Origin: Echeneis naucrates
Taxonomy: Eukaryota; Chordata; Actinopteri; Carangiformes; Echeneidae
Reading direction: 5' to 3'
Assembly (NCBI RefSeq): GCF_900963305.1
Contig: NC_042521.1
Location: 3,739,614-3,803,613, forward strand
Length of the DNA stretch: 64,000 nt
Position 1 is the first letter of the stretch, and each line of letters begins with the position of its first letter. A model generated the notes under the pieces. It had not been told where the DNA came from and ran no database searches. It saw nothing but the letters and a program-made list of their open reading frames with translations. The translations under genes and the position numbers were made by a program. Positions 21,272-45,800 of this stretch are shown here, in pieces.

Positions 21272-23877
21272 CAAAAAAATGTTAAATATGACAAACAAAT
21301 AAAAAGGCTCAATTTAGGACCAGGATTAGACGAGTGTTAATAAAAAAAAAAAAAAAAATTGTGACAGCTAGTTTAATTCTAAAAATGACAACTTCAAAAA
21401 CAACCAAATCACATGAACATGCTGTGAAACCCAAAGCTTCTTTTTCTCCTTTTTGTTTTTGAGTGTGATGATATGTAGCCAACTGCTGAGGTCTTCAAAG
21501 ATTTCATTTTTTGTGAGGAATCCCTTAAAATGGGAGACAGGCACTGAAACAAAGAACTAGACCCAAATCTGTAAACGTCTAAATTTCACATTCAAAAGGA
21601 GAAGAGTTAAAACTGAAACTATGAAAAGGTTGGACAGTGACATGCACACACAAAAAGGAAAAAACCGATTAGAGAGAAACTTCGTGATTTCTTCATTATT
21701 GCCATCCATTTGAGAACGAACTCATAAATTAAATACTGAAGGAGGGAAGAAAAACAAACAGGCAGTAAGAAAACGTCCCAATAGAAATAAAGTTAAATAA
21801 ATAATGCTACATAATGTCTACCCTTTACCTACAGAGTCATGAGTGTTATATATATTTATTTTTAAAATCAGAAATTTAAGTTTTCTGGGTTTGTGCTTCA
21901 AAGTGCCCTTCCACTAAAACTGACCCCCACAGGCCTTTTGGTCCTGTCAGCTCCAGACCCATCAGCCCTGCATATTTTGTGTTCTTGGCATATGTCAGAG
22001 GTACAAACACACACACACACAGTATTGTCATGTATCAACATATACTTATTAATGTAGACTTTCTGAATGTCGAGATGTCTTTGATTTACTTGTTTGTTTT
22101 TCAGCACCATCAGTAAAGGCACAGTCTATAAACGGACTGATCATCAAACGATTCACTTCCAACCCTCCTCCTCCTCTTTTTATGAATATATGAGAAAAAA
22201 AACAAGTGCTGAGAAACGAAAAACTCCATCAGAACCAAAGTGAACTTATCGGAGGAGTTCGAGATGGTTTCATGATAAAGCGGAGGGGAGTGGGAGGAGG
22301 AGGGTTGATGGTTCATTGGTGCCAACAGTCTCAACGAAACAGGTCGATGTGCCGAACGCACCAGGTTTACTTTTCACACACACGTATTGCATTATCAAAT
22401 TTGGAAAAGAAAAAAGACCACAGACCACCATTAGACAGATTATTAAAGGGCGTATTTCGATACAGCTTCTGCTTCACAGAGGACTTTGTTAGAAAAAATA
22501 AATGGCGAGTGCATTACATTAGTATCTTAAATATAAATATATCTCCATTCAGACTTAAAAATGCTTCTGTTTGAGGAAAAAGGCTCTAGAGGTCCATTTA
22601 CTGAGTGGCATCACAACACGAAAAGGGATTTCTGTAAAAAGACATTTCTATGTATTTGTAAGCGGCACACTAGCCAACAATGTTAAACATGCCCACGACT
22701 TTTCGAATTCTTCAAGTAAAATCAAATGCTGGTAATGTCCGACATTAAGACAGAGCTGCAGCATGACAACAAACACAGAAGGGAAACAATCTGCTTGGAT
22801 ATCCTCGTAGTTAAAGGTAGTCGGCTCTGATCATCTCGACTCAACCACAAACTCATACGTCGTTTTTTTAAGTGCAGTAAAACACATCACCTTCATCTCT
22901 TTATATATTTCATCTATAGGTATCTGACGAGATATCAAATAAATCTTTTCTTCTAGCAGCTAAGTTTTGGTTCTGGCGACACCTTGTCCTCCCCCTCCAG
23001 TCCTCCACCCTCACCCTGACCAGGCACGTTGGTTTGGTCCAAGTGATGAAAAATGAAGGCTTTTACTGTGAAAAACTCCCCCAAAGGGTCATACTGACAA
23101 CAAACTCCAGGCTCAAACACAGCAGCACTGTGGTTTCTTTTCCCCAACTCTGGCAACAGCGAGCTAAAGGCGTCAATCAACTTTAAGCTGCTGGATTCTT
23201 ACTGTAGCTTTAACATCACTGTGCCAATATTTATTTGGTTGCCGTTTCATAATGACACAGTTTCAGCCAAAAAAGAAATATATTTATCCGTGAGGACGCA
23301 CACCATCACCATCACCAGTGTGTGCGATTATTCTTTTTGTTTTCCACTGGACATAAAAATACTTTGATTTCACCATAACAAGTTTAGTTTCTTTGGGTCT
23401 TTACATAATGATTGATTAACATGATGAAATAAAAATGGAGTTTATCTGTGGGTCATAGGGATGTAGGAGAAACGTGCTTTTATCTGCAGTGTATCTATAT
23501 TTTTAGCCCAATTATCATTGAAATTGTCAATTTTGTTCTACTTCAATTGCATGTGGTCAAAATCAGAGATGTGTTGGCTATTCAGAGACAAGGTTGATTA
23601 AAAGTAGACAAGTAATTAAAATGAGGAAGAGTTTTCATTATTTGATTTTGCTCTAAGAAACAGAATTTGAAGTGATTTGTTTCTAATATATCCTGAGCAA
23701 TATTTTTAATACTATTTAATTTATATTATATATATAATCCTTATTATATGAAATAATTGTGTGATTGCAGTCTGTAATATTTTTAGATGCTGCTATTATA
23801 CAAAAGCTGCTGTCTTTTCTATGGTAAAATCTTGTTAAAACCATAAAGATAAACGGTTCATCATGTGAAAACATAAA

Positions 23878-23948
<71 letters not shown>

Positions 23949-23953
23949 CACAC

Positions 23954-24036
<83 letters not shown>

Positions 24037-25352
24037 GCCCAAACCAACATTCGATTAAAATCCTTCCATCCTGTCGACTATTCGCCCTTTAAACCAAATG
24101 AGGCACTTTGTTTACGGTGTATAAAACACCCATCAGCCCTCAGGACCGATCCACGCCAATCCTGCTCGCTCACCAGGATGTCAAATACTGTACATTCCTG
24201 CTTCCAAGTTCACCGTCACTTCCCGAAACACACTCATCAGAAACCATTACAGCACACGAATACCCATCAAAAAATTCAGCACCGAACCTGCGCTCTCCGA
24301 TTTAAAACCTTATTGCACTAAAGCAGCTCCTGACAACTAAATTGGTCGATTTCTTATGTAACATCAAGGGGAATAATAATTTAAAAAAAAAAAAAAATTA
24401 TAGTAATAAATCAAAGCATTTGTGGTCGTCAGACGATGTAAACTGCCCTCTCTAATCTATTGCTGAAAACGAATATTAATTTAAAGTTAATAAAAAAAAC
24501 AAACAACTCATATGTAGCAAGAGGAATACAACGTGCAAGAAACGTTTGGTGTAACACACTGTACCAGAAGAAACTATCACCAAAGAAGGTTAAAACTGTC
24601 CATTTCATGGCTTCCTCTTAATGCACCTTGCCTCACAGTAAGGCAACAAGCGACATACAACGTCTCAAAGACTGGCTGCACATGGCTTTTCATTTATATA
24701 TCTAAATATATAAAAAGATTTCATTCCGTGTGAAGTTACACTTCTTACTGTCTGGCTGAACGACTGTGAGGAAGAAGAGTAACCACGAAGGCAGCACGCC
24801 CCCTTTCACAAAGACAGGGCCAACGTTGTGTTTTGCTTTGTTTCTGTGAGTGTACTCGACTAACAAACTGCCATGGCAATCACACATTTGCTGGAGAGAC
24901 AAACAACACATACAGTATCTAGAAAGGTGAAAACACACAAACACGTAAAAACCGTCAATAATATAAACCAGCAACATCAGGCTCAGCGTGAGGCTACGGA
25001 GCGAGTCGGCCCCTCGCTGGTTCCGCTTCATTCCCACCTATGCACCAAAAAAAAAAAAAAAAAAAAAACTCAGTTTTTAGTCTCCCATCTGCTCCACCAT
25101 GATTTCAGCACACAACACAAAAAAACCCAGCAACGCTAAAAGTTTGAGCTGCTGTGAAATCTGGAGGCGAGTAAGGGATGCATGGACAGATGCACAGACG
25201 CACAGAAACAACTGGCTGGTTTCAGATTGCATAATGTGGCTGTAACTCCTATCTGGCTTCCATCATCCTCACGCTGCATTCCTGTGACTGAAGCTGCACC
25301 AGCATGGAGTCGGATCCTAAGACTATGGCAGAGAGAATGGGAAGAGGCAGAT
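21272..25352 (-). other. ago3: Probable long 3' UTR of ago3
   Basis: Four kilobases after the ago3 stop without any coding gene. It is AT-rich, with TATA-rich and A-rich runs plus the large CA/CGCA tract at 23881-24032. Vertebrate AGO genes are known for very long 3' UTRs. The extent is inferred only from lack of other genes and from the distal AATAAA. Confidence 0.45.
23881..24032. repeat. 152-bp (CGCA)n/(CA)n alternating purine-pyrimidine tract
   Basis: Starts with about 16 CGCA units (23881-23948), passes through mixed CACG, and ends with a long (CA)n run to 24032. Every step alternates pyrimidine and purine, the pattern that favours Z-DNA. On the ago3 strand it reads TG followed by TGCG. 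Confidence 0.97.
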
Positions 25353-36303
<10,951 letters not shown>

Positions 36304-36380
36304 TCATGAGGTCTCTGTCCGGATGACCCGGCACCCGGCGATCGACTCTGACTCTGCCTGGATTTAAGGTTCAGCTTCAG

Positions 36381-36413
<33 letters not shown>

Positions 36414-37020
36414 CTGTGAACCCGGGCCGCTTCGGGGTCCCCTCTGCTGGGAAGTCCTCTCTGCTCCCCCCGGCTCCCCTCCTCCTCCTCCTCCTCCTCC
36501 GTTGCCTTGACTTGCCTTAACGCGACGTGACAGCTCAAAGTTGAACAAAACGTCTTCTGAAGTTCTATGTAGAAGAAGAGGAATATTAACTTTTATATTT
36601 TGTCGTGTTTAACTTTATCTATTTATCTTTTTTTAGAGTTTGTCTGATTTGGCTGGTCGCGGCTGAGCTAACGCCGTTAGTTAGCTTTAGCTAACCCCAA
36701 CTAGCCGCTAACGGACAACTCGGGGCAACAAACCGACATAAATATTCACCTGGTCGCCGGCTTTAATCGCCCTCCCCGGTGGCTTAACGTGACAATCCGG
36801 TGCTCTTTCTTCAACCAAACGACACGGGCGGCTCACTTCCCCCGGTGTCCTCCTCAGTATCTGCGAGAAACCGGTCTGAAATCTGCACTTCACGCCGCCC
36901 TCTCTTCCTCTAACGTTAAGCTGGCAAGAATCCAACATAACTTGTTCCGGGACTGCCCTTCAAAACAAAAGCTCATTGGGCAGCCGTTTCCACACCTGTC
37001 TGAGATTTGCACCACAGATT
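36304..37020 (-). promoter_or_regulatory. ago3: ago3 5' UTR and promoter region
   Basis: GC-rich, CpG-bearing sequence just upstream of the ago3 start. Contains a CTCCGGT 7-bp repeat (36381-36413, about 4.7 units) and a (CTC)n run (36481-36500), which reads GGA on the transcript. A donor-like site on the minus strand near 36750 suggests a further untranslated exon. No TATA box seen. The transcription start is not defined. Confidence 0.5.
36381..36413. repeat. 7-bp tandem repeat (CTCCGGT)
   Basis: About 4.7 units in the probable ago3 5' UTR; GC-rich, so it may fold in the mRNA. Confidence 0.9.
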
Positions 37021-37364
37021 AAATTTATGATTCGTCTTTATTGATTTTGTTGTTGTTTTTTTCACACGCCGAGATAATCAGTTATTGGAAGTCAATCATT
37101 TGTATGACTCAACAACCGTAGATAGGTAAATATTACAAGCGTGCATTGGCTATTGTTTTGACAGCGGTGGTTTGGTTCGTTTCCGGTATAAACCCGACAA
37201 TCTCTGTTTAACTTGACATCGCTCTCTGTCACACCGAGGGAAATCCGTCAGGAAATACCGACCGCACAAACAACGTCACTTCCTCATACTTTATTTAATT
37301 TCTCAATTACATGAGTCATATATTTAAGTGCTAACTTGTAATTCGGGCATCAGTCCACAATCCA

Positions 37365-37426
37365 CAAACTGCAATTTCCCAGTCTGGGATAAATAAAGTA
37401 TCTATCTATCTATCTATCTATCTATC
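37365..37426 (+). repeat. (TATC)n microsatellite with LINE-like 3' tail
   Basis: The sequence CAGTCTGGGATAAATAAAG followed directly by about seven TATC units (37399-37426). This arrangement is typical of the 3' ends of teleost non-LTR retroposons, so I read it as a truncated LINE/SINE tail between ago3 and olah. The body of the element is not recognisable. Confidence 0.5.
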
Positions 37427-37595
37427 ATACACATACAGACGCCACACTGTAGATGTCCCCATAAGCCACAGGTGAGGCTTTACTGCAGCTCCAGACAGAA
37501 ACTACAGAAGAACATAACAAGGAACTGTCTCAGTTCAACACGAGGACTGTGTTTTTAGCAGAAATAGGTGGGATTTAATATTCTGATACTCCCCC

Positions 37596-37602
37596 TATAA
37601 AG
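37596..37602 (+). promoter_or_regulatory. olah: TATA box of olah
   Basis: CCCCCTATAAAG, 59 bases before the start codon, would place transcription start near 37625. Unlike the GC-rich neighbours, this gene therefore seems to have a focused, TATA-driven promoter. Confidence 0.5.
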
Positions 37603-37654
37603 TTAGAGAGAGGCCAGAGCTCTGGTTGTGCTTGCTGGATTAGGTGAAGTCAGG

Positions 37655-38974
37655 ATGGAAAAGGTGATAAACTGTTTCAAGAGAAGAGCGGACGCTGTGT
37701 CCAGGCTGATCTGCTTCCCCTGGGCAGGTGGAGGATCCATACACTACGCCCGTTGGGGAAACGTCCTCAGCAGCTCCATTGAAGGTCTAACACCTGGAAG
37801 AAGTTGTTGGACATGAGCTGCATTTGGCTGGTTTAAGATGTTTTGAGAAATTGGGAGTGTCATTTTGAATAATTTTTTTCTGTTACCTCCAGTGTTGGCT
37901 GTCAAACTTCCAGGCAGGGAGAGTCGAGCCAAAGAGCCATTCTTTCACCACATGCAGCAGATTGTGGACGAGGTCATTGGTGCTTTGTTACCGCTGCTGA
38001 AGGAGAAGCCGTTTGCTCTGTTTGGACACAGGTATGGTCAGAATGGGAATACAACCTTTTCTGTTTCTCAGCTTCCTGCTTTCTTTTTATTTAAATACAC
38101 ACCTGCACTTTTCTTCTGTGTTTAAGCTTCGGCGCCTTCACAGCTCTGGCTGTGGCTGATGCTCTGAAGAAAGTTCACAACCTGGAGCCGGTTCACATTT
38201 TTCTTTCTGGTGCTTCTGCACCTTATGTGAGTTGATTTATCTGAAGTGTCTGTGTTTCAACAGCATCACTGTCAAATATGTGAAATATAACAAATATGTC
38301 GTTCAGTCAGAGACCCGCATCAAAGCCCCAAAGAGGAGCGAGTTGTCAGATGAAGAGTTTCTCAAGTGGCTGATTTCTGTTGGAGGAACTCCCCCTGAAC
38401 TTCTGTCCAACCATGAAGTCCTAAAGCTCTTCCTTCCCTCCCTGAAGGCCGACCTGCATATCGTGGAGAACTACAGGTGGGACCGCATCTCTGTCTGTTT
38501 CTTAAGCCATATTTAATTATTCCTTTGAAACAACGCTGGATTCAGAATGAACGTGTGTCCTTCCTGTAGGTGTGACAAGCCGGACAGTCCGTTCCTGTCC
38601 TGCCCAGTCACGTGTTTTGATGGAAAAGATGACATCCCTCATGACTTACAAGGTCAGAGTTCTGATTTCCTGCAGTTATGAGTTATCACACTCTAAGTAT
38701 CGGTAACAGTGGCTAAAACCACACTATGTTGAGTAATGCACTAAAAACTGTGAATGAAAGGATGATTCACTGAAAGTCAGCCTTCATATCATACTGCTTA
38801 CAGCTAGTGATGGTTCATTTTGTGTCAACAGCCTGGAAAGACGTCACTTCAGGAAATTTCACCATCAAGATGATGGACGGATCCCATTTTTACCTCAAGG
38901 ATTCTGGAAACGAAAAAGTTATATTAGACTTTATCACCAAGCATTTGGAAACATCAGAAATTGATTATTTCTGA
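37655..38974 (+). CDS. olah: S-acyl fatty acid synthase thioesterase, medium chain (type II thioesterase, OLAH)
   Basis: Cytosolic alpha/beta-hydrolase that releases fatty acids from the acyl carrier domain of fatty acid synthase, shortening the chain length. Coding exons: 37655-37784, 37893-38031, 38127-38226, 38307-38476, 38570-38652, 38832-38974; 254 aa with all phases consistent (human 265 aa). Motifs: LICFPWAGGGS (oxyanion region), VKLPGRESR, nucleophile elbow GHSFG with Ser90, which is split across the exon 2/3 junction, TCFDGKDD with the catalytic Asp near 200-201, and GSHFYL with His226. AWKDVTSGNF is nearly identical to human. Start at MEKVINCF; an in-frame ATG 27 bases earlier is possible. 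Divergent from ago3 and tail-to-tail with slc9a3. Confidence 0.94.
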
Positions 38975-39880
38975 ACCATTTTGAGTGACAGTCACATTCT
39001 CAGCCTTGGTCAGAAGGTAACTGGAGTTTACAGTCTTAATTCCACATGATACTGGCACACACATGGGAAAATATGAGTAGTTTCCTCCTTATTGTCAAAA
39101 AGATTTTATTTTTTAAGATGGAGTAAAGATGAATTAAACCCACAACACGTTCTGCAGTTTAAAAAAATATGATTTATTGTCTTTATATAGCCTTTAAATT
39201 GGACTAAACAGACATGTTTTCTTAATTTTTATTTCTAAATTCACATTTTAAAACACATACAGTTCAAACCGATGCCCAGTCAGTCTAAGTGTTCTTTGTT
39301 GGAGGTGCATAAAGTGTTTACAACAGCTGGCATGTGCAGAGATTTGAACTGGTGGACGTGTCCACACATTACAAACTTCTTTTGTGAATAAATATAATGT
39401 TATCATACAAGTCACATTTTTACACAGCTTTTGCTTTTCAAGTTTAACATTTAACCTCAAGTACTTGTTCTGAGACACATGAGAAAACACACCAAAAATA
39501 ATTCAGATTATAGCTTTGGAATTGATTTCATATCACTCTAAATTGTAGCCCCCTCTTAAATTACCTTTTTAAACGACCCATAAATATCTTCAGTGCTTGA
39601 AAAAGGGTGTCGCATCTCATTGACGGATTGACAATGCTCAGGTGTTTTAGATAAACCAGAGGAGGAGAAAAGATAATGTTCAACAAGTGCTGGTAAATAA
39701 CTGCATACAGAATCTGTCACTCTCTGCAGAGCACAAAGGTTATGGGATTGTGAGTGTTTTGTCTGAGAAACAGAGACTGAATTTAAACAGTGTGGGGAAG
39801 AGAAAACACTCCCTAGTCAATGTTTTGAGCAGAAGGTCTGAAGTCTAAGGTTAGGTCCTCGGTGAGGGGGCTGGATGCTG
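38975..39880. other. Convergent 3' region of olah and slc9a3
   Basis: About 0.9 kb shared by the two 3' UTRs. Reverse-strand AATAAA (TTTATT at 39173-39178) is a candidate polyadenylation signal for slc9a3; overlapping transcripts are possible. No gene seen. Confidence 0.5.
39173..39178 (-). terminator. Candidate polyadenylation signal of slc9a3
   Basis: TTTATT on the plus strand, 0.7 kb after the slc9a3 stop in transcript direction. Another copy is near 39107. Confidence 0.4.
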
Positions 39881-42800
39881 CTACATGTGGTCATCTTCTC
39901 TGTTGGGAGGAGGTGGAGGTGGAGGTGGTGGCAGATCCTCGTCGTCCGTCTGCCGCATGGGGGGATAGCCAACCAGCGTGAAGGAGTCAGTGGAGTGAGT
40001 GCTGATGCGAAGTGGGGCCAGGCGCCGCAGGTTGCTGGGCGTCCACGGAAGCCTCACCTGGGCTCGCTGCGAAGGGGCGACCATGCCGCTGTCGAGCTCG
40101 GCCTCGGCGAGCCAGGGAGGGATCTGCATCGGGTCCATTGGGTCCACATCCGCCATGAAGGCCGGGTTCTCAATGCCCGCTGGAGAAAAGAAAGGAAGGG
40201 AGTCAGTGCTGGCACGGTTTGAGGTGTAGAGAGATCAGAGCGAGGTGATGGATTTATTTTACCTCCTGCTCTGTAGGTGACCCTCATGGGGAACGAACTG
40301 CCTGACGCATTATATCCAGAGGCGCTGTCTCCCTCTGAGAACTCAAAATCTAGAAAACAAGAAAGAAGAATGTGACTTTAAAGAAGCTTTTTGTGACGTA
40401 CTTGGTCTATTAAGAGTTTTTAAAACAGACACAAACCTTCATCACCAGATTGGTAACTTCTACTTTTGTCCTGCGATTTTCCATTTGCCATCTGCAATAG
40501 GTACAGAAGTCACTGAATTCATAAGTTTAAGATGAGAAACAACATGTGAAAAAGCTCTATTATTTCTAACATAAACATGATATCCTCTAATAACAAACTT
40601 CCATAAATACAATCATATTTTTGCCTTTACAGCTCATTCTATAGAAGAAACTCCAATTCTAAAATCTTGAAAAAGCACAAAACAAAAGCAAAAAATGAAA
40701 TACAATTTTACCATTTATTTGAAATAACCGGATTAAAAATCCATGAATCATACACCCAACTAAATATTGAGGTTCAATGCCCAGCTCCACTGGCTAGTGA
40801 TTACCGTGCATGTTATAGATTATCTGACCTTTTGTGGCTGGTCCTTCTTTGTGTGCTTGGAAATGGTCTTTGGCGGGGCGACGCCCATCTTTGCAGATTT
40901 AAAGGACTCCAAACGGTTCCTCATGGTCCTCTGGAAGATCTCCTGCACCTCGTTTTCATCTTTGTTGACATCAAAATGGCTCCGGCTGTACCTGTGTCGG
41001 TGCTGCAACCCAGAAAGTGATTGAAGGCTCATTTGTCATGAGTTCAGCCAGCCGGCGTGATGAACGCAGGGACGGGACTGCACGTTTACCTGTTTCCTGC
41101 CTTTGTACAGATGCTGTTGCAGCAGGTGATGGGAGTTAATTTCCTCAGCTCCTCTCATTCCGTTCATGGCCTGCTCGTGCATCTCCAAGCTCACGGATGG
41201 CACCGGGTCTCTTATACTGGGAGAATAAATCAGGTATTTTAGTGTTTCCCTGGCTGATCCGATGTCAGTGGGTCAGTTCTGGACAACATGATCGTATATT
41301 ATATTTATAACATTAGATGAAACATCTCTATAAATACATGACAGATGGGTTCGAGGTAAATGAGGTCATTTTGGATGTCAGGCACAAGTCTTTCCTCACC
41401 TCATGGCAGACATCGCTCCGTGATCGTCGGACATGTCAGGCATGTCAGGCATGATGTCAGGCATGGCCTCTGAGAAGTCGTCCCCAAACTTTTTCTTGAA
41501 GTCAATGAACGCCTTGTCGTTGCGGACAAACTCCAGAGAGCCTCTGCGTTCACCCTGCACCAACCAGACGAGAGTACGTCGTTCAGCACCGGACACTGAC
41601 CAGCCCGTTATCTTATATCTACATGCATCACGCGAGCCTCACCTCAGCCACGTAGCTCATGGCGTCCTTGAGGTTCAGCTGATGGAAGACTTTGTAGACG
41701 TAGTCCCGGTTCTTCCTTGCAGACGGCTTCATCAGAACAGTCGACATCCACTTCTCCTCAAAGTTATTCCACCTTCACGATGACAGAAGAGATTATTGCA
41801 GCTTCATTCAGACACGCACAATCTTTATTGCGTCATACTTTACATACTTTCCCCTCATGTAGTTATGTCCTATTTGTCCAGATATGTCCTCTATGGCAAC
41901 AAGCATGTGATCAAACACCTAAAGAACGGGAAGAGAAAGAGTGTGGAATGACTGGAGAGCAAACTGTAGAAGGTCAAATGTTAAATGTTCAATTTTTTAA
42001 AGCTTTACCTTGTTTTGCACTTTTTCTATGAGTGTGAGCTCAGTAATTGCAGCTCTCTTTACTTTGAGCCACGTGACCAGAGGTTTCATTGTTATTCCCT
42101 GCAAGAGAAAAAGTTTCAGGCCACGATATGCTGAACAAAGCGTTTGTCTTTTATTGTGTGATTCAGGTACAAAAAACAAATAGGCCAGGGTGGCTACCTG
42201 AAAAATGACGGTGAAGTAAACGACGATCAGAGTGGTGCTGACCATCAGATTCTTCTCTTTTATCTTGTTCTCGTCCAACATCACAGCCAGGCCGTACGCT
42301 ACAGCCCCTCGCAGGCCACCGTAGCTCAGAATCACCTGATCTATAAACCCGATGGGGACCAGCCTGAACTTGTTCAGGATCCAGGTGAGGAAAAAGACAC
42401 CTGGAGTAAAGATGCACACACACAGCCCCCCTTGAGCCCCCTGATGTCAGATCGTGAAGCGTCTCTCAAAAGAACAGACTTAAGTCTCACCAATGCATCT
42501 GTACACAATGACGAAGAGGAGCGTGAGGAGCACGAAGCCGGTGTTCCACACCCATAAGGTCTTATCGACGGCCGAGATGCCCAGGAAGACAAAGATGATT
42601 GTCTCTGATCCGTTGGCAAGAACTTTCATAAAATATCTGACTGTGTTGACCGAGTTCTCGTCCATGTTTGCGTTGATGTATTTCTGGCAGCAAATACCGC
42701 AGAACACAATCCTACAGAGCACATACACAAAAATAAAATCAGCGCAACTAAATCAAACTGCACAAATCCTTACAATTTCTGTGGAGCACTCACGAGAGGA

Positions 42801-45800
42801 TGGCGGACAGGGAGAGCATCTCAGCGGTCAGGTAGGAGAGGTATCCCAAGACAAAGATGAAGCCCGGCTCGATGATTTTGATGTTTTTTGTACATCTGGT
42901 CAGAAGAGAGACGAGCAGACCAAACACAAAACCCAACAGGGACCCTCCGAATGCCACCACAAAGAAGGAGACTGGAGGGAATCGACATAAAAAGCTATTT
43001 TATGTATTCATTCTAGTGCATTATGTGCTGTTTAATGGGCATCTTTAAAACCAACACAAAGTGTCTTTAAAGTGAAAACAGATCACATCGTACTTATTCC
43101 TTTAATGATCTCCACTGCATTAATTTTGGGCCCTCCCAGTGACACAAACGCGTCAAATACATTGAAGAGCACCTAAGAGAAGAAAAAGAAGAGACTTGTA
43201 TAGAGCCATGTCACGGAAAACAACGAGCGTTACTGTACTTCGGATCTTCCTGCAGACTGCAGCTGTGCGTCACCAGTTAAACAAATCCTCGTCTGTCTAT
43301 CGTTAATGATCCAATTCACACATGGTGAAGGTGTGGAAAGTTAGAAAGTAACACCTTTGTACTCTTTCTTCACTCTATTCACTGCCACTACAGCAACGAA
43401 TGGAGTGTAAATTTTATGATTCATAACATATAGAAGTATTAATTATGTTCCTCAAAGGGCAGTGACTGATTTATGAGGGCTCCAGAGTAGACCAGGTGGT
43501 TTACCGTGGCTCGGGGTAAAGGTCTTTACTTTGAAGTGGAGAATTTAGCTGTTCTCACTCTGTATCTTAAAGGTTTGCTTTCTGATGATGGATGTCTTGG
43601 CAAACTCTGTGCTTCTTAAGTAAACCCAGAGGGGCGCAGCATGCGTACCACCGTCACACCGTCGTTGAGCAGCGACTCCCCGAACACCATGATGAAGAGA
43701 ACCTCGTTGACGTGGACCTGCTCAAACACGGCGATGACGGCGACGGGGTCCACGGCAGCAATCAGACTGCCGAAAAGAAGGTACTGCAACAGGCCGATGT
43801 CCAGGTCGCCTGCAAAATACAGACAAAATACGGCATTTATTTACTGTAAATGAGCAGGAGGGCCACCAAGAAATACTAAGACAGGCCCGGACACTTTTTA
43901 CTTAAGTTTTAGTTTTACCAGTGGTCCAGAGTGGAATATCTCAAATAACTTTTGGATTAGCTGCCATGACATTATGACAGTATCCCTTCCCTTCAGACCT
44001 CTCTCCAGTCCATCTCATCAAACAAAGATCATTTTTACTTCCTGTTTCTGCCCAATTTGTTTATGATTTTTAATGCTGGTCGTCGTGTGCCAAACAATCT
44101 TTTGCCTGTTTGCCACTTTGCAAAGTACAAAGGATGCAAAGGATGAACAGATGGATATTAATGGATTATTTTGGATGATCTTTGTGATAGCTAGGATGAA
44201 CATTCGAGGAAAGGATGGGCTCAGAAAGTTTTCGTCACACTCCACGTGTCTGCGGAGGTTTCGCTGCAGAGAACTGAACTCTCCTGGTTGTACATCACAA
44301 ACCTCCAAGTTCAAGCTTTACTGTCACTTCTGCATGTTTGCCACACAGCCAGATAAAGTGAGTTTTGTTTACCCATGGCTCCTCCCATATGACACCCCCA
44401 CAGAGACAGCCCCAAGCTGCCGGCGTTCCAGCAGGTCCCGATGATGGCGTAGACCAGGATGCCCCCCAGGTTGCTGAAGAAGAGCTTGTTCGGCATGGAG
44501 TATCCCGCGTCGAGGATGACTTGAGGCAGCAGGTAGAAGAAGAAGACCGTCGGGGTCAGTTTGAACGTCTGCACCTTGTCTGCGCCCCAAATCATCCCTC
44601 CCAGGATGAAGCCGAAGCAGATGAGCAGGGCGCTCTCTGGGATCACGTTGGTCACATGGTGGTTTGCCTCAATGACTGAGTAGAGAAAATGAGAGAATTT
44701 GAATTTAACAAAAAATGTAAAAAAAAATTCAAGAACTAACAATCAAGAGCAAATTAAAATCTTCCTGAAATTTTTACTACCCAATTTTGTGGCCTTGCTT
44801 TTTAACTAACTTTAAATCTAAACTGCTTGTGAAGTTGCAAATTTTGCAAATGATCAACTGTTGATTCCGGTTGACTGAGTGTCATTTTTCAGTCTGGGAA
44901 TATGATTAACCATGCTGGTTCTTTTCAAGGTTTAGAAATCTCACTGCATAACTAAAGAGAGACTTTTGCTTCAGGCTACGTGACTTAATGGTCCGACAAG
45001 GTGTCACTAAATCTTATTTAATATTAAGAACTCACTGATCCATTGGAACAGACCCATTTCAACCCTCATTTTGAAAGGTCAGTGTTACCAGCGAATATAA
45101 TGCATTTTAAATAGTTTATATTTTAGCACAGTTTTTGTGAACCGCAGAGACCAATACACAAACTTTTATGATAAAATCTTCGACTATGAAGGGATTAAAA
45201 TAAGAACAAGGCTCCAGACATTGAGTGGAATTTCTCGAGAAGAAACATTTCTGTTCTCTGGAACGGTTGGCTGTGCTGATAACGTGCTGTTCATGGCTGG
45301 AGCCGCTCACAATGTTACAATATTAAAGACAAATCTCCCTTCGCCCCCCACACCACATTTTCCTTTTGTTCAAATCACCCTGAAAACCAGTTTTCTCAGC
45401 CAGAAATGATCCAACAATGAAGAAAAGTTCTCAATCAGATCTTCTGGAACTAAACTTCACAGTAATAAGAACTGTGTTTTGATTTGTTTTTACTTATTTA
45501 TTCTCATGTCTATTTAGATTATTATATTATAATAGCCCATATTTACATATATTATAAATAAGGACTTAGAAGTTCAGGCAATATTTTCAGGAGTTTGGTC
45601 TACAAAAAAAGTCAATACAAAACTGTAATGCATTCTTCCATCCTTTCACAACAATTTTGAATTTAATTAAATGATGTATCGCAGGTTTTAATTTATGCAC
45701 AAGATATTGTGGAAGATGAGAGTTTTCCCTGTGTGTGTGACAACACGACAACATTGTAATTATTTTGCATTGGTTGGGTTAAATTTAGTTCAACATTATC

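Noticed and set aside
23716-24050. Open frames of VCVCVC and RACVRACV
   Set aside because: Translation of the CA/CGCA microsatellite, not a protein gene.
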